Of a DNA stretch of 64,000 bases, positions 56,240 through 64,000 are shown in pieces. The stretch comes from Chitinophaga pinensis. Lineage in GTDB: Bacteria; Bacteroidota; Bacteroidia; Chitinophagales; CAMDFR01. The position numbers were made by a program, and so were the translations under genes. The notes below the pieces were generated by a model that had not been told where the DNA came from, did no database searches, and saw only the letters and a program-made list of their open reading frames with translations. The stretch covers positions 124,001 through 188,000 of the forward strand of contig CAMART010000003.1 in NCBI GenBank assembly GCA_945860705.1, in the 5' to 3' direction. Within the stretch, counting starts at the first letter, position 1. Every line of letters begins with the position of its first letter.

Positions 56240-58672
56240 TTAAGGATTTAAAACTAAAGTTATAGATGCATGTTTTTTCATTTCTTCAATTGACGAACTA
56301 TGATATACTTGATAATATTTTCCTTCTGACCAATCTTGTACAAAATTGTCATAATACTTGCTACCGGGGTTGCCACTCTGCCCTCCAGGATATATGGCTA
56401 CTGCATTGATATCATCTGTCATTTCTACTATCATTCTCCAACTTGGCCCATGATATTTAGATGTGGCATTTACGATGCTTTTATTACCTCCACAAGCTAC
56501 ATAATCAATAGTGAATGCAGGAATTTTTGCTAAGTGCTCTATCGTAGTATGTTTGTATTCCGACCAATTTTTTTCAGTCATGTGAGTTATTTTATTACTA
56601 GTAGCTTCAAAGCTGAGTAAGAGCAAATCTTGCAAAGTTTCTACTTTCGATGTACTTTTTATATCATAAAAAACGGAAGTTTTTTCATCTATGATAAAAT
56701 GAGCCATAGTAACATCTTCTGGTATTCTCATTGGAAAATCTGCATGGTAAAATTCATCCCATAGCAAAGATTTAAATGTATCTTTCCACATTTCAAAATA
56801 GGCCGGCTCTATCATATTTGCTTCGTTATAAAAATTCCATTTTGATAAATCATCTATTACTTTTAGTTGTGATTTATTCAATTTGGTTTTATCGAGTTTG
56901 CTCAACATCACTGGCAGGCATTCACTAGCTTGCATATTAAAATTATCTAATTGTAGTTTTTCCATTTCAACTATACTGATATTATTCATTCCAGATAATA
57001 AATTATTGATTCTTCTATTTCTGTTATAATCAAAAACTCCTGAATAATTGTATGGATAGGTTGGGTCTGTTGGATGCTGATTGGCACTGCTTACAAAGGC
57101 TCTAGAAGGATTTACAATATGAGGATTATCTGCAAATGGAATATAACCTTGCCAATCATTTGTAGTTTTGCTTCCATCTTGTATAAATATAGCTTGGTCT
57201 TTTCTTTCTATTGGAAATTTACCTTGTTGTTGTATAGCTATATCTCCATTTTTGCAAGCGAATACAAAATTTTGTGCTGGGCAAGAATAATGCGATATTG
57301 CTTCAAAATAATCCTTTATGTTTTGTGCTTTATTTAACTTATTAAATGTAAGCATCTCTGTACTTTCGTCGTGTGCAGTCCATCTTAACGCAAGATTCAA
57401 TGATTTTTTATCAATATAGTTTTTGTCATAAACCACAGGTCCATGATGTGTATATACGATAGTATCATAAAAAGTATCCATACCTTTTATCTCAAATTTT
57501 TCTATTACTTTTTTTGTAGCTACATATTTTCCATCGAGCAAATATTCATTCATACTGGCATCTTTAAAAGTAACTTTATACCAATCTCTGATATCTCTTC
57601 CTGCATTTGTTACACCCCAAGCTATATGATCATTGAAACCACTAATCACCCCAGGAGCACCAGGCAAACTAGCACCACTTACATTATATTCTGGGCATGA
57701 TAAATGAATCTGAAACCAGATACTTGGCAAGCTCAATCTAAGGTGTGGGTCATTTGCTAAAATAGGTTTACCACTTTTTGTTTTACTACCTGCAACTGCC
57801 CAATTATTACTTCCTTTCATATAATCTTCTTCTTCCCTATCTATTGGATTATCTATTTTATTTGGAGCAAATGAATTTATAGAAAGTAACGAATCTGAGA
57901 TCTCTAAAGGACTTTCGATACTTCTAGTGTATATGGTTCCAATAGGAATAATAGGATCTTGCTCTGGCCACCAATCTTTATAGATGTTTTCAAAATTTTC
58001 TTTACCTATCATATTGAGAGCATTGGTATGTTCAATATCATACTCCAATGCTGTTAGATTTTCTGCCATTGCTTTGAGCAGAAGTCCTGTTTTCAGTGGT
58101 GTCCAATCTTCGGGCTGGTAGTTGAGCAATTTATATTCTACTGGCATCGAAGCTTCATCGAGTCCATGTATATATTGATTGATTCCATTAGTATATGCAT
58201 CTAACAATTTTTTTGCATGAGGATCTTTTTCTACAGCGGCTAATGTTTGTTGTGCGCCATATTTCATGCCTGTTCTTCTTTTCAATCTATCAAATGGCAA
58301 TAACTTTGGACCTAATATTTCGCTAACTCTACCGCAAGCAGCTCTTGTTTGTATTTCCATTTGCCAAAGTCTAAATCGTGCTGTGACATATCCCTGAGCA
58401 AGATATAAGTCTTCTTCATTTTGTGCATAGATGTGAGGCACCATATGTTCGTCATATATAATAGACACGGGTGATTTTAGTCCTTTTAAATTTATATTTT
58501 CTTCTGTTTTTAACTGAGCCTTTTCAGCATTTTTCCAAAAACCAGTGATAGGATTTATAAATTTTCCAATCGGTGGAATAGTACTACTAGCTGTTTTGAT
58601 GGAATAGCTATTTAAAAAATAGAATAACGATACTAGTAATAGTAAAGATATAACTGTAGTTAAGTGTTTCAT
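56240..58672 (-). CDS. Penicillin acylase family Ntn-hydrolase
   Basis: An 810-residue exported amidohydrolase of the penicillin G acylase type (S45). A signal anchor (LLLLVSLFYFLNSY) precedes the alpha chain, with IIYDEHMVPHIYAQ and RFRLWQMEIQTRAACGRVSE. Self-cleavage should occur before Ser 288 in MKGSNNWAVAGSKT, the new N-terminal nucleophile. The beta chain has PILANDPHLRLSLPSIW and IAWGVTNAGRDIRDWY, and ends PGGQSGNPGSKYYDN. Natural substrates of this family include acylated amides and acyl homoserine lactones, but this one's substrate cannot be read from the sequence. Start at ATG 58672, with a TATTTTTG box 14 bases upstream on the minus strand. Confidence 0.92.
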   Translation of the reverse strand: MKHLTTVISLLLLVSLFYFLNSYSIKTASSTIPPIGKFINPITGFWKNAEKAQLKTEENINLKGLKSPVSIIYDEHMVPHIYAQNEEDLYLAQGYVTARFRLWQMEIQTRAACGRVSEILGPKLLPFDRLKRRTGMKYGAQQTLAAVEKDPHAKKLLDAYTNGINQYIHGLDEASMPVEYKLLNYQPEDWTPLKTGLLLKAMAENLTALEYDIEHTNALNMIGKENFENIYKDWWPEQDPIIPIGTIYTRSIESPLEISDSLLSINSFAPNKIDNPIDREEEDYMKGSNNWAVAGSKTKSGKPILANDPHLRLSLPSIWFQIHLSCPEYNVSGASLPGAPGVISGFNDHIAWGVTNAGRDIRDWYKVTFKDASMNEYLLDGKYVATKKVIEKFEIKGMDTFYDTIVYTHHGPVVYDKNYIDKKSLNLALRWTAHDESTEMLTFNKLNKAQNIKDYFEAISHYSCPAQNFVFACKNGDIAIQQQGKFPIERKDQAIFIQDGSKTTNDWQGYIPFADNPHIVNPSRAFVSSANQHPTDPTYPYNYSGVFDYNRNRRINNLLSGMNNISIVEMEKLQLDNFNMQASECLPVMLSKLDKTKLNKSQLKVIDDLSKWNFYNEANMIEPAYFEMWKDTFKSLLWDEFYHADFPMRIPEDVTMAHFIIDEKTSVFYDIKSTSKVETLQDLLLLSFEATSNKITHMTEKNWSEYKHTTIEHLAKIPAFTIDYVACGGNKSIVNATSKYHGPSWRMIVEMTDDINAVAIYPGGQSGNPGSKYYDNFVQDWSEGKYYQVYHSSSIEEMKKHASITLVLNP

Positions 58673-58685
58673 TAATGTAAATTTT

Positions 58686-58693
58686 CAAAAATA
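58686..58693 (-). promoter_or_regulatory. Possible -7 box for the penicillin acylase operon
   Basis: Minus-strand TATTTTTG lies 13 bases before ATG 58672. A plus-strand TACTTTTA (58761-58768) lies 5 bases before the divergent gene at 58774. Confidence 0.4.
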
Positions 58694-58773
58694 AATATAG
58701 TATTTATTATTGCTAGACTATAGATTATTTAAAAAAAATCTTTTAATAATTAAAAATTACTACTTTTATTCTT

Positions 58774-60012
58774 ATGAATATATATGCGCTCATTACACCA
58801 ATAGTTTTAATTCTTTTGATAGCAGAAATTATTTATTCTATTGCAAAAAATAAAGGCTACTATTCTTTTCAAGACACTATGGCTAATCTTGCTACAGGAA
58901 TTGGTAATCAATGTATCAATCTTGGTGTGGCTTTTTTTGTATATAAATTTTATGGTTTTTTATATCAGTTTGCACCATACAAATTTGAAGCAGTTTGGTA
59001 TAATTATGTCTTATTATTGATTTTACAAGATTTTGTTTTTTATTGGTTTCATCGTACTGGCCATAGTATCAATATTTTTTGGGCAGCACATATGCCACAT
59101 CACTCATCAGAGGAGCTCAATCTATCTGTAGGTATACGTGCTAGTTTTACACAACGATTATTTCAGTTTGCCTTTTTCGATTGGGTATTTCCATTATTGG
59201 GTTTTTCGCCTGAGATGGTTTATAGTGTAGCTGCAGTCCATTTACTTATAGCCTATTGGCATCATACCAAAGTAATAAACAAACTTGGATGGGTAGAAAA
59301 AATATTTGTAACGCCTGCACACCATCGAGTGCATCATGGTGTAAATACTCAATATTTAGATAAGAATTTTTCAGAAGTATTTATTTTATGGGATAGAATA
59401 TTTGGCACACATGAAGAAGAAAAAGAAGAAGTATGTTATGGTGTGACCAAACCTCCTGGCACATGGGATCCATTACTTATAAATATCCAATTTTGGAAAC
59501 ACTTATGGGATGATATGATAGCAGCTCCATATTTTATAGATAAAATAAAAGTATGGTTTATGCCTTTGGGCTGGCGTCCTCGTGGTGTAGGTGATGGCAA
59601 TATACCTAGAATAGGCTATACTCTCGAAGAGCAAACAAAATTTAAGTCAACTCAAACTCCTTTTACCACTTACTATTTAATTTTTCAATTAGTAATTGGT
59701 TTACTCATCACCACTTTTACTATCAATAAAAAATTAGACTTTATCACTAGCGATAGAATTTTACTTTGTATTGCATTATTTGTTATGATAGTGAGTTGGA
59801 GTAAATTATTAGAAGGAAAAAAACATGCCATAGTTATAGAAATCATCAATTTACTATTTCTATATTCTTGTTTGTTTTTTGTATTATATCATTCATTTAG
59901 TATTTCATTATTTAGTTGGCAAAACGCACTAGTAGCTATAATTTCGGGTATTTCTATATCATGGATTTGCTTTATAAAATTGAAAATAAAAGCTAAAAAT
60001 CAACAAGTTTAA
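58774..60012 (+). CDS. Sterol desaturase/fatty acid hydroxylase family protein
   Basis: A 412-residue integral-membrane di-iron oxygenase. The His boxes are HRTGH (93-97), HMPHH (106-110) and HHRVHH near residue 187, with a further His in the fourth helix region (LLIAYWHHTKVI). The long form with a C-terminal multi-helix extension resembles alkylglycerol monooxygenase (TMEM195) and bacterial relatives rather than plain sterol desaturases. Substrate in bacteria is unknown; a lipid or carotenoid is likely. The stop overlaps the next start as TAATG. Confidence 0.9.
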   Translation: MNIYALITPIVLILLIAEIIYSIAKNKGYYSFQDTMANLATGIGNQCINLGVAFFVYKFYGFLYQFAPYKFEAVWYNYVLLLILQDFVFYWFHRTGHSINIFWAAHMPHHSSEELNLSVGIRASFTQRLFQFAFFDWVFPLLGFSPEMVYSVAAVHLLIAYWHHTKVINKLGWVEKIFVTPAHHRVHHGVNTQYLDKNFSEVFILWDRIFGTHEEEKEEVCYGVTKPPGTWDPLLINIQFWKHLWDDMIAAPYFIDKIKVWFMPLGWRPRGVGDGNIPRIGYTLEEQTKFKSTQTPFTTYYLIFQLVIGLLITTFTINKKLDFITSDRILLCIALFVMIVSWSKLLEGKKHAIVIEIINLLFLYSCLFFVLYHSFSISLFSWQNALVAIISGISISWICFIKLKIKAKNQQV

Positions 60013-60938
60013 TGAAAAAAAGATATAAAATCCTTCTAGTTTTTTTGGTGCTTTTTATCTTAAGTATAAGTTTCATTTTTCTCAGGCCATCAAATATCAT
60101 TAAGAGAGAAGATGCTATCAAAGAACTTGCACAAAAAGACTCCAAATTTTTAGACTGTAATGGAACAAAAATTCATTATTTAGATCAAGGTAAAGGTAAG
60201 ACCATCGTCATGATTCATGGGCTCGGTGGCTCGCATAGAAATTTTGAAAAATTAGCCAATGTACTATCAAAAGAATATAGAGTGATTCGTATAGATTTAC
60301 CTGGATTTGGACTCTCAGAATTTCCTAAAAATAGAAATGATTTTGTACAAATATATGATGAAGCATTATATATAATAATAAATCAATTAAAACTTGATTC
60401 TGTTATACTGATGGGCAATTCGATGGGTGGTATGATTTCTTGGGCACACACATATAAACATCCTGAAAAAATAGAAAAATTAATTCTGATGGGAAGTGCA
60501 GGATACAATCTTATTGAAGCTAGAGAACAAGCTGTTCAATTTTCAAGATTCCAATTTGTAAAATATCTGACAACAAAAGGTCTACCATTATTTATAACAA
60601 AAAAAGGAGTTGAAAGATGCTATCATGATCCATCTTTTATTATTGAAAAAGAGGTAATAAAAGCTAATAAATTTTGGAATGTAGAGGGTAATTTAGAGGT
60701 GTTTTTTAAGCTTACACAAACTAATGATTTTCCAGATGAAGCATGGATAAGAAAAATAGATAAACCAACTTTAATAATATGGGGAGATGATGATAAAATA
60801 GCTCCAATAGAAAATGCTTCAAAGTTTGAAAAGGATATTAAAAACTCCAAAAAAATAATATATGAGAAATGCGGTCACATGCCCCAAAATGAATGCACTC
60901 AGAGACTAGCAAATGATGTACGTTTATTTATAAACTAA
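60012..60938 (+). CDS. Alpha/beta hydrolase with N-terminal anchor
   Basis: A 308-residue alpha/beta hydrolase. A membrane anchor or signal (ILLVFLVLFILSISFIFL) is followed by the fold: oxyanion motif MIHGLGGSHRNF, nucleophile elbow GNSMGGM (Ser 137), an Asp in IWGDDDKIAPIE and the catalytic His in KCGHMPQNE. It overlaps the hydroxylase stop by one base, so it is translationally coupled and may act on the same lipid. Substrate unknown. Confidence 0.92.
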   Translation: MKKRYKILLVFLVLFILSISFIFLRPSNIIKREDAIKELAQKDSKFLDCNGTKIHYLDQGKGKTIVMIHGLGGSHRNFEKLANVLSKEYRVIRIDLPGFGLSEFPKNRNDFVQIYDEALYIIINQLKLDSVILMGNSMGGMISWAHTYKHPEKIEKLILMGSAGYNLIEAREQAVQFSRFQFVKYLTTKGLPLFITKKGVERCYHDPSFIIEKEVIKANKFWNVEGNLEVFFKLTQTNDFPDEAWIRKIDKPTLIIWGDDDKIAPIENASKFEKDIKNSKKIIYEKCGHMPQNECTQRLANDVRLFIN

Positions 60939-60939
60939 T

Positions 60940-61611
60940 TTACTTTGGAGAAACAAATCGAGAATTTAATAAATAATATCCTGATGTATCTATATTATTG
61001 CCTTTAGAAGAATAGGCTATTTCTTCAGATGATTTTCTATTTTTTAGGGCAACAAAATCTACTACTTTACAATCACTAACATCTATATATGATAAATCTT
61101 TTTGCATATTGATTTTCTCATAATGAATTGGTAACTTCGCAATATAAGGAAAGTAATTATTCGTATAACTTTTAAGCATAAATGTTTGAACAACATCAGT
61201 GGCAAGTGCTACCTTAGTAAAGTTATTATCCTCACAAATCTTCATTGAATAATAAATATTTTCCGTGCTATGTTCAGCTTTTAATTCTATAAAAATAACT
61301 GAATCTGGAACACCAATTTCTGTAGCAATTTTTTTCATAACGAGAGCTTCTTTGTATTCAGTAGAAACAGCAGAACCTGTAAATATGATATGTTTTGTCT
61401 TGCCCATATCATATAAGGCCTTTGCCCATAAGATTCTCATTTTCAAAACATCATTATTACCATTTTTGAAATAAGGAAAACCCGGTACAATCACTGCATC
61501 AAATACATCTTCTTTGTATTTTACATTGAGGTTGTGATAACTCATTCTTTTGATTAAGCAACTGTTTAAAAGAATAATTAAAAATAATGATACAGTGATT
61601 TTAGTCTTCAT
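60940..61611 (-). CDS. YdcF/SanA family (DUF218) lipoprotein
   Basis: A 223-residue protein of the DUF218 (ElyC/SanA/YdcF) family, with lipobox LNSC (Cys 18). Signatures are DAVIVPGFPYFKNGN, HIIFTGSAVSTEYKEA and the later AEHSTENIYYSM. Relatives in other bacteria take part in envelope polysaccharide and vancomycin-sensitivity functions, with unknown chemistry. It is convergent with the alpha/beta hydrolase; only 1 base separates the two stops. Confidence 0.85.
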   Translation of the reverse strand: MKTKITVSLFLIILLNSCLIKRMSYHNLNVKYKEDVFDAVIVPGFPYFKNGNNDVLKMRILWAKALYDMGKTKHIIFTGSAVSTEYKEALVMKKIATEIGVPDSVIFIELKAEHSTENIYYSMKICEDNNFTKVALATDVVQTFMLKSYTNNYFPYIAKLPIHYEKINMQKDLSYIDVSDCKVVDFVALKNRKSSEEIAYSSKGNNIDTSGYYLLNSRFVSPK

Positions 61612-61748
61612 GTTTAATATTATTCATATAATACATTATAAACTATTATTTTGTTTTAAATATTGTGTTAAATTTTTTTAACTAAGTATTTTATCATGTC
61701 TTTATAAATTATTTTATCTTTATATGTTGTTTTAAATGTATTAAAGCT

Positions 61749-64000
61749 TTGAAAAAATATTATTACTTAATTTTTGCATGTTTATTTTTTGTTACAACTA
61801 ATAGCTATGCTACGCACTATAGAGCTGGCGAAATCATATATAGGCTCGTAGCTCCACTTACTTATGAAGCAGATGTAATCACATACACCAAAACTACAGG
61901 AACTAGTGGAGGTGCCGATAGAGATACCGTTCAAATTTTTTGGGGAGACGGTACTTTTGATATGATAGTACGAGTGAATGGCCCAGACTTGAATGGAAAT
62001 GGAATACCTGATGGACAATTTGTATTTGATGATATCAAAAAAAATGTATACAGAGGCTCACATCAATATGCTGGTATTCGACCATTTTATCTAATCAGTA
62101 TGGAAGACGCCAATAGAATCAATGATATCATTAATATTAATGGTGGGGGTTCTGTGAATACTCCGTTTTATGTAGAAGATACTATAAAATTTTATGATAT
62201 AGCATCTCTTGGATATAACAACTCTCCTACTCTACTAAACCCACCAATAGATTTTGCAAATGTAAATGATACATTTTATCACAATCCTAATGCATATGAT
62301 TCGGATGGCGATTCGCTTTATTTTGAATTAGTAGTTCCAAAACAATCTCTATTCGGAAACGTACCTGGCTACCAATATCCAAATGAAATAATTCCTGGAG
62401 CAAATAATAAATTTACTATCAACTCACAAACAGGAGAAATCATATGGGCTACCCCACAAAGAACTGGAATTTATAATATAGCTATTTTAATACGAGAATA
62501 TAGAAATCAGGTACTATTGAGCACGCTCATACGTGATATGCAAATAATCGTAAATGACTATCCAAATGACCCACCTGTGATAGTAGATGTAAGAGATACA
62601 TGTATTATTGCTGGTACACCTTTGAGAGTGCGTGTAGATGCATCTGATATCAATATCCCTCAACAAGTTTCGCTTACAGCATCAGGTGCTCCATTTCTTG
62701 TAAGCACCTCCCCTGCTAGGTTTGATAGTGCTTATGGCAATCCGGTTTCTTCAACTTTTGAATGGAATACACAATGTGAACATATTCGCTCTCAATTTTA
62801 TTCAGTAGTTTTTAGAGCTGCAGATAATTTTAGAATTGGAACAGGTTCTGGAAGTACTAGAGTACCCTTAGTAGATCTAGAAACATGGCTGATACGAGTG
62901 ATAGCTCCACCACCACTCAATCTTGTGGCCAATCCTTTTAACAATGGAATCAATCTGACATGGGATAGTCCATATACTTGTGCATCAATTCCTACATTCA
63001 GAGGATTTAGTATTTGGCGAAGAATTGGTTCAAATAATTTTACTCCAGATAGTTGTGAAACTGGACTTGCTGGTAGAGGATATACAAAAATTGCAGATAA
63101 TGTATTAGGTTATAATTATAGAGATATTGATGTAGTACACGGACAAAAATATTGCTATAGAATATTAGCTCATTTCTCTCAGCTTTCGCCCAATGGTCTT
63201 GTAGAATATGATGTATGTGAAAGTATCCCTTCAAATGAGGACTGTGCTGAACTCAAAAGAGATGTACCTGTGCTCATACATGTAGATGTTACAAATACTG
63301 ATATAAGTAATGGAAGCATATTTGTAGATTGGGTGAACCCTACTATTCCAGCACTTGATACTATTTTATATCCTGGGCCATACAAATATGAACTTTATAG
63401 AAATGAAGGATTGCCTGGAACATCTTCTAGTAGCCTGATTCAAAGTTTTAATAGTACAAGTTTTACTGGATTATTATTAGATACTTTTTTTACAGACAAC
63501 TTATTAAATACTAAAGAAAAGCAGTATAGCTATAAGGTTAATTTTAAATATAACAACGACTCAATAGTAGGTCCAACAAGCGGAGCATCTAGTATTTATT
63601 TAAAAATAAGACCACAAGACAAATCGCTACGACTTAGTTGGAATGAAAAAGTACCATGGTCTAATAATTTATATTTTATATACAAGCAAAATAAAATCAC
63701 GCTTCTGTATGAACTAAAAGATAGCACAATATCAAAAAACTATACCGATACAGGACTTATCAATGATACACTATATTGCTACTATATTGAAAGCAAAGGA
63801 AGATATACAGGTACAGGATACCCTGAGCCACTGCTCAACAAATCACAGATAGCCTGTGAAAGACCAAATGACACAATACCTCCATGTGCTCCAAATTTAC
63901 TCATCACAAATGACTGTGGTAAAATACCAAATAATGAATGGAACTCTACACATTGGAAAAATTATCTGTCTTGGAATATCCCTCCAGATAGTTGTGGAGA
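61749..64000 (+). CDS. Large T9SS-type surface protein, N-terminal part
   Basis: The gene starts at TTG 61749 and stays open to the window end (750 codons plus 2 bases), so it is truncated by the edge. A signal peptide (LIFACLFFVTTNSYA) is followed by THYRAGEIIYRLVAPLTYEA, the usual opening of a large gliding motility-associated protein type of Bacteroidota. Domains in order: the THYRAGEI region (about 20-260), a cadherin-like segment (DSDGDSLYFELVV, WATPQRTGIYNI), then Fn3-like modules with paired Cys (PPPLNLVANPF; KSLRLSWNEKVPWS). A type B C-terminal domain is expected outside the window but is not seen. The several minus-strand ORFs here are shadows. Confidence 0.85.
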   Translation, partial: MKKYYYLIFACLFFVTTNSYATHYRAGEIIYRLVAPLTYEADVITYTKTTGTSGGADRDTVQIFWGDGTFDMIVRVNGPDLNGNGIPDGQFVFDDIKKNVYRGSHQYAGIRPFYLISMEDANRINDIININGGGSVNTPFYVEDTIKFYDIASLGYNNSPTLLNPPIDFANVNDTFYHNPNAYDSDGDSLYFELVVPKQSLFGNVPGYQYPNEIIPGANNKFTINSQTGEIIWATPQRTGIYNIAILIREYRNQVLLSTLIRDMQIIVNDYPNDPPVIVDVRDTCIIAGTPLRVRVDASDINIPQQVSLTASGAPFLVSTSPARFDSAYGNPVSSTFEWNTQCEHIRSQFYSVVFRAADNFRIGTGSGSTRVPLVDLETWLIRVIAPPPLNLVANPFNNGINLTWDSPYTCASIPTFRGFSIWRRIGSNNFTPDSCETGLAGRGYTKIADNVLGYNYRDIDVVHGQKYCYRILAHFSQLSPNGLVEYDVCESIPSNEDCAELKRDVPVLIHVDVTNTDISNGSIFVDWVNPTIPALDTILYPGPYKYELYRNEGLPGTSSSSLIQSFNSTSFTGLLLDTFFTDNLLNTKEKQYSYKVNFKYNNDSIVGPTSGASSIYLKIRPQDKSLRLSWNEKVPWSNNLYFIYKQNKITLLYELKDSTISKNYTDTGLINDTLYCYYIESKGRYTGTGYPEPLLNKSQIACERPNDTIPPCAPNLLITNDCGKIPNNEWNSTHWKNYLSWNIPPDSCG

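Noticed and set aside
61782-63385. Several minus-strand ORFs in the last 2 kb
   Set aside because: They are complements of the continuous plus-strand surface protein, whose frame stays open with a signal peptide and recognisable domains.

Overview
The window is AT-rich DNA from a Gram-negative member of the Bacteroidota. The evidence is the type IX secretion system (T9SS): SprA, PorQ, three PorP/SprF proteins, a PorE-like OmpA protein, and secreted proteins with type A or type B T9SS sorting domains. Other support comes from lipid A synthesis (lpxB), promoter-like TAnnTTTG boxes, and start codons without Shine-Dalgarno sequences. I cannot name the genus. The many type B (CHU_C) proteins and their PorP/SprF partners would fit a gliding or surface-adhesin-rich lineage.

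Layout. 1-1296: end of rplT and prfB, the latter with its programmed +1 frameshift. 1366-5141: a dicarboxylate/glutamate symporter and four small lipoproteins. 5254-10731: a T9SS surface unit (type B protein, PorP/SprF, TPR-PD40-OmpA protein). 11016-16805: small unknown genes, a CoA-binding protein, a structured intergenic stretch, and gatB - TlpA-like lipoprotein - mrp - nifU. 16925-21643 (minus): lepA - unknown - surE - small membrane protein - lpxB. 21746-33253 (minus): two more pairs of type B protein plus PorP/SprF, one with a 2442-residue PKD-repeat protein. 33369-39139: a C40 peptidase, PorQ, and divergent T9SS type A exported esterase and M1 aminopeptidase. 39173-39246: tRNA-Asp. 39348-45560: a DMFase-like secreted protein, dnaX with a poly-A frame disruption, and an M16 protease. 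45778-47246: two arrays of 23-bp-period repeats in front of a DUF4143 ATPase. 47301-55425 (minus): ruvA and sprA. 55536-61611: a DUF6150 protein, a membrane protein, a penicillin acylase family protein, a fatty acid hydroxylase/sterol desaturase family protein, an alpha/beta hydrolase and a YdcF-family lipoprotein. From 61749 a large surface protein runs off the window.

How the genes work together. SprA forms the outer-membrane translocon, PorQ belongs to the attachment machinery, and PorP/SprF proteins with the OmpA-type anchor serve individual surface adhesins. The type A and type B proteins are the cargo. The remaining genes are mainly housekeeping (translation, Fe-S assembly, replication, recombination, lipid A).

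The most notable non-standard signals are: (1) dnaX split at a run of ten A residues, in the arrangement that would give gamma and tau by slippage; (2) two three-copy arrays of a 16-bp near-palindrome at an exact 23-bp period, the second lying against the promoter box of an ATPase with an internal helix-turn-helix; (3) the prfB recoding site, which keeps an internal Shine-Dalgarno in a window where start sites lack one; (4) promoter boxes so close to start codons that several mRNAs should be leaderless or nearly so; (5) a cluster of hairpins at 11875-12036.
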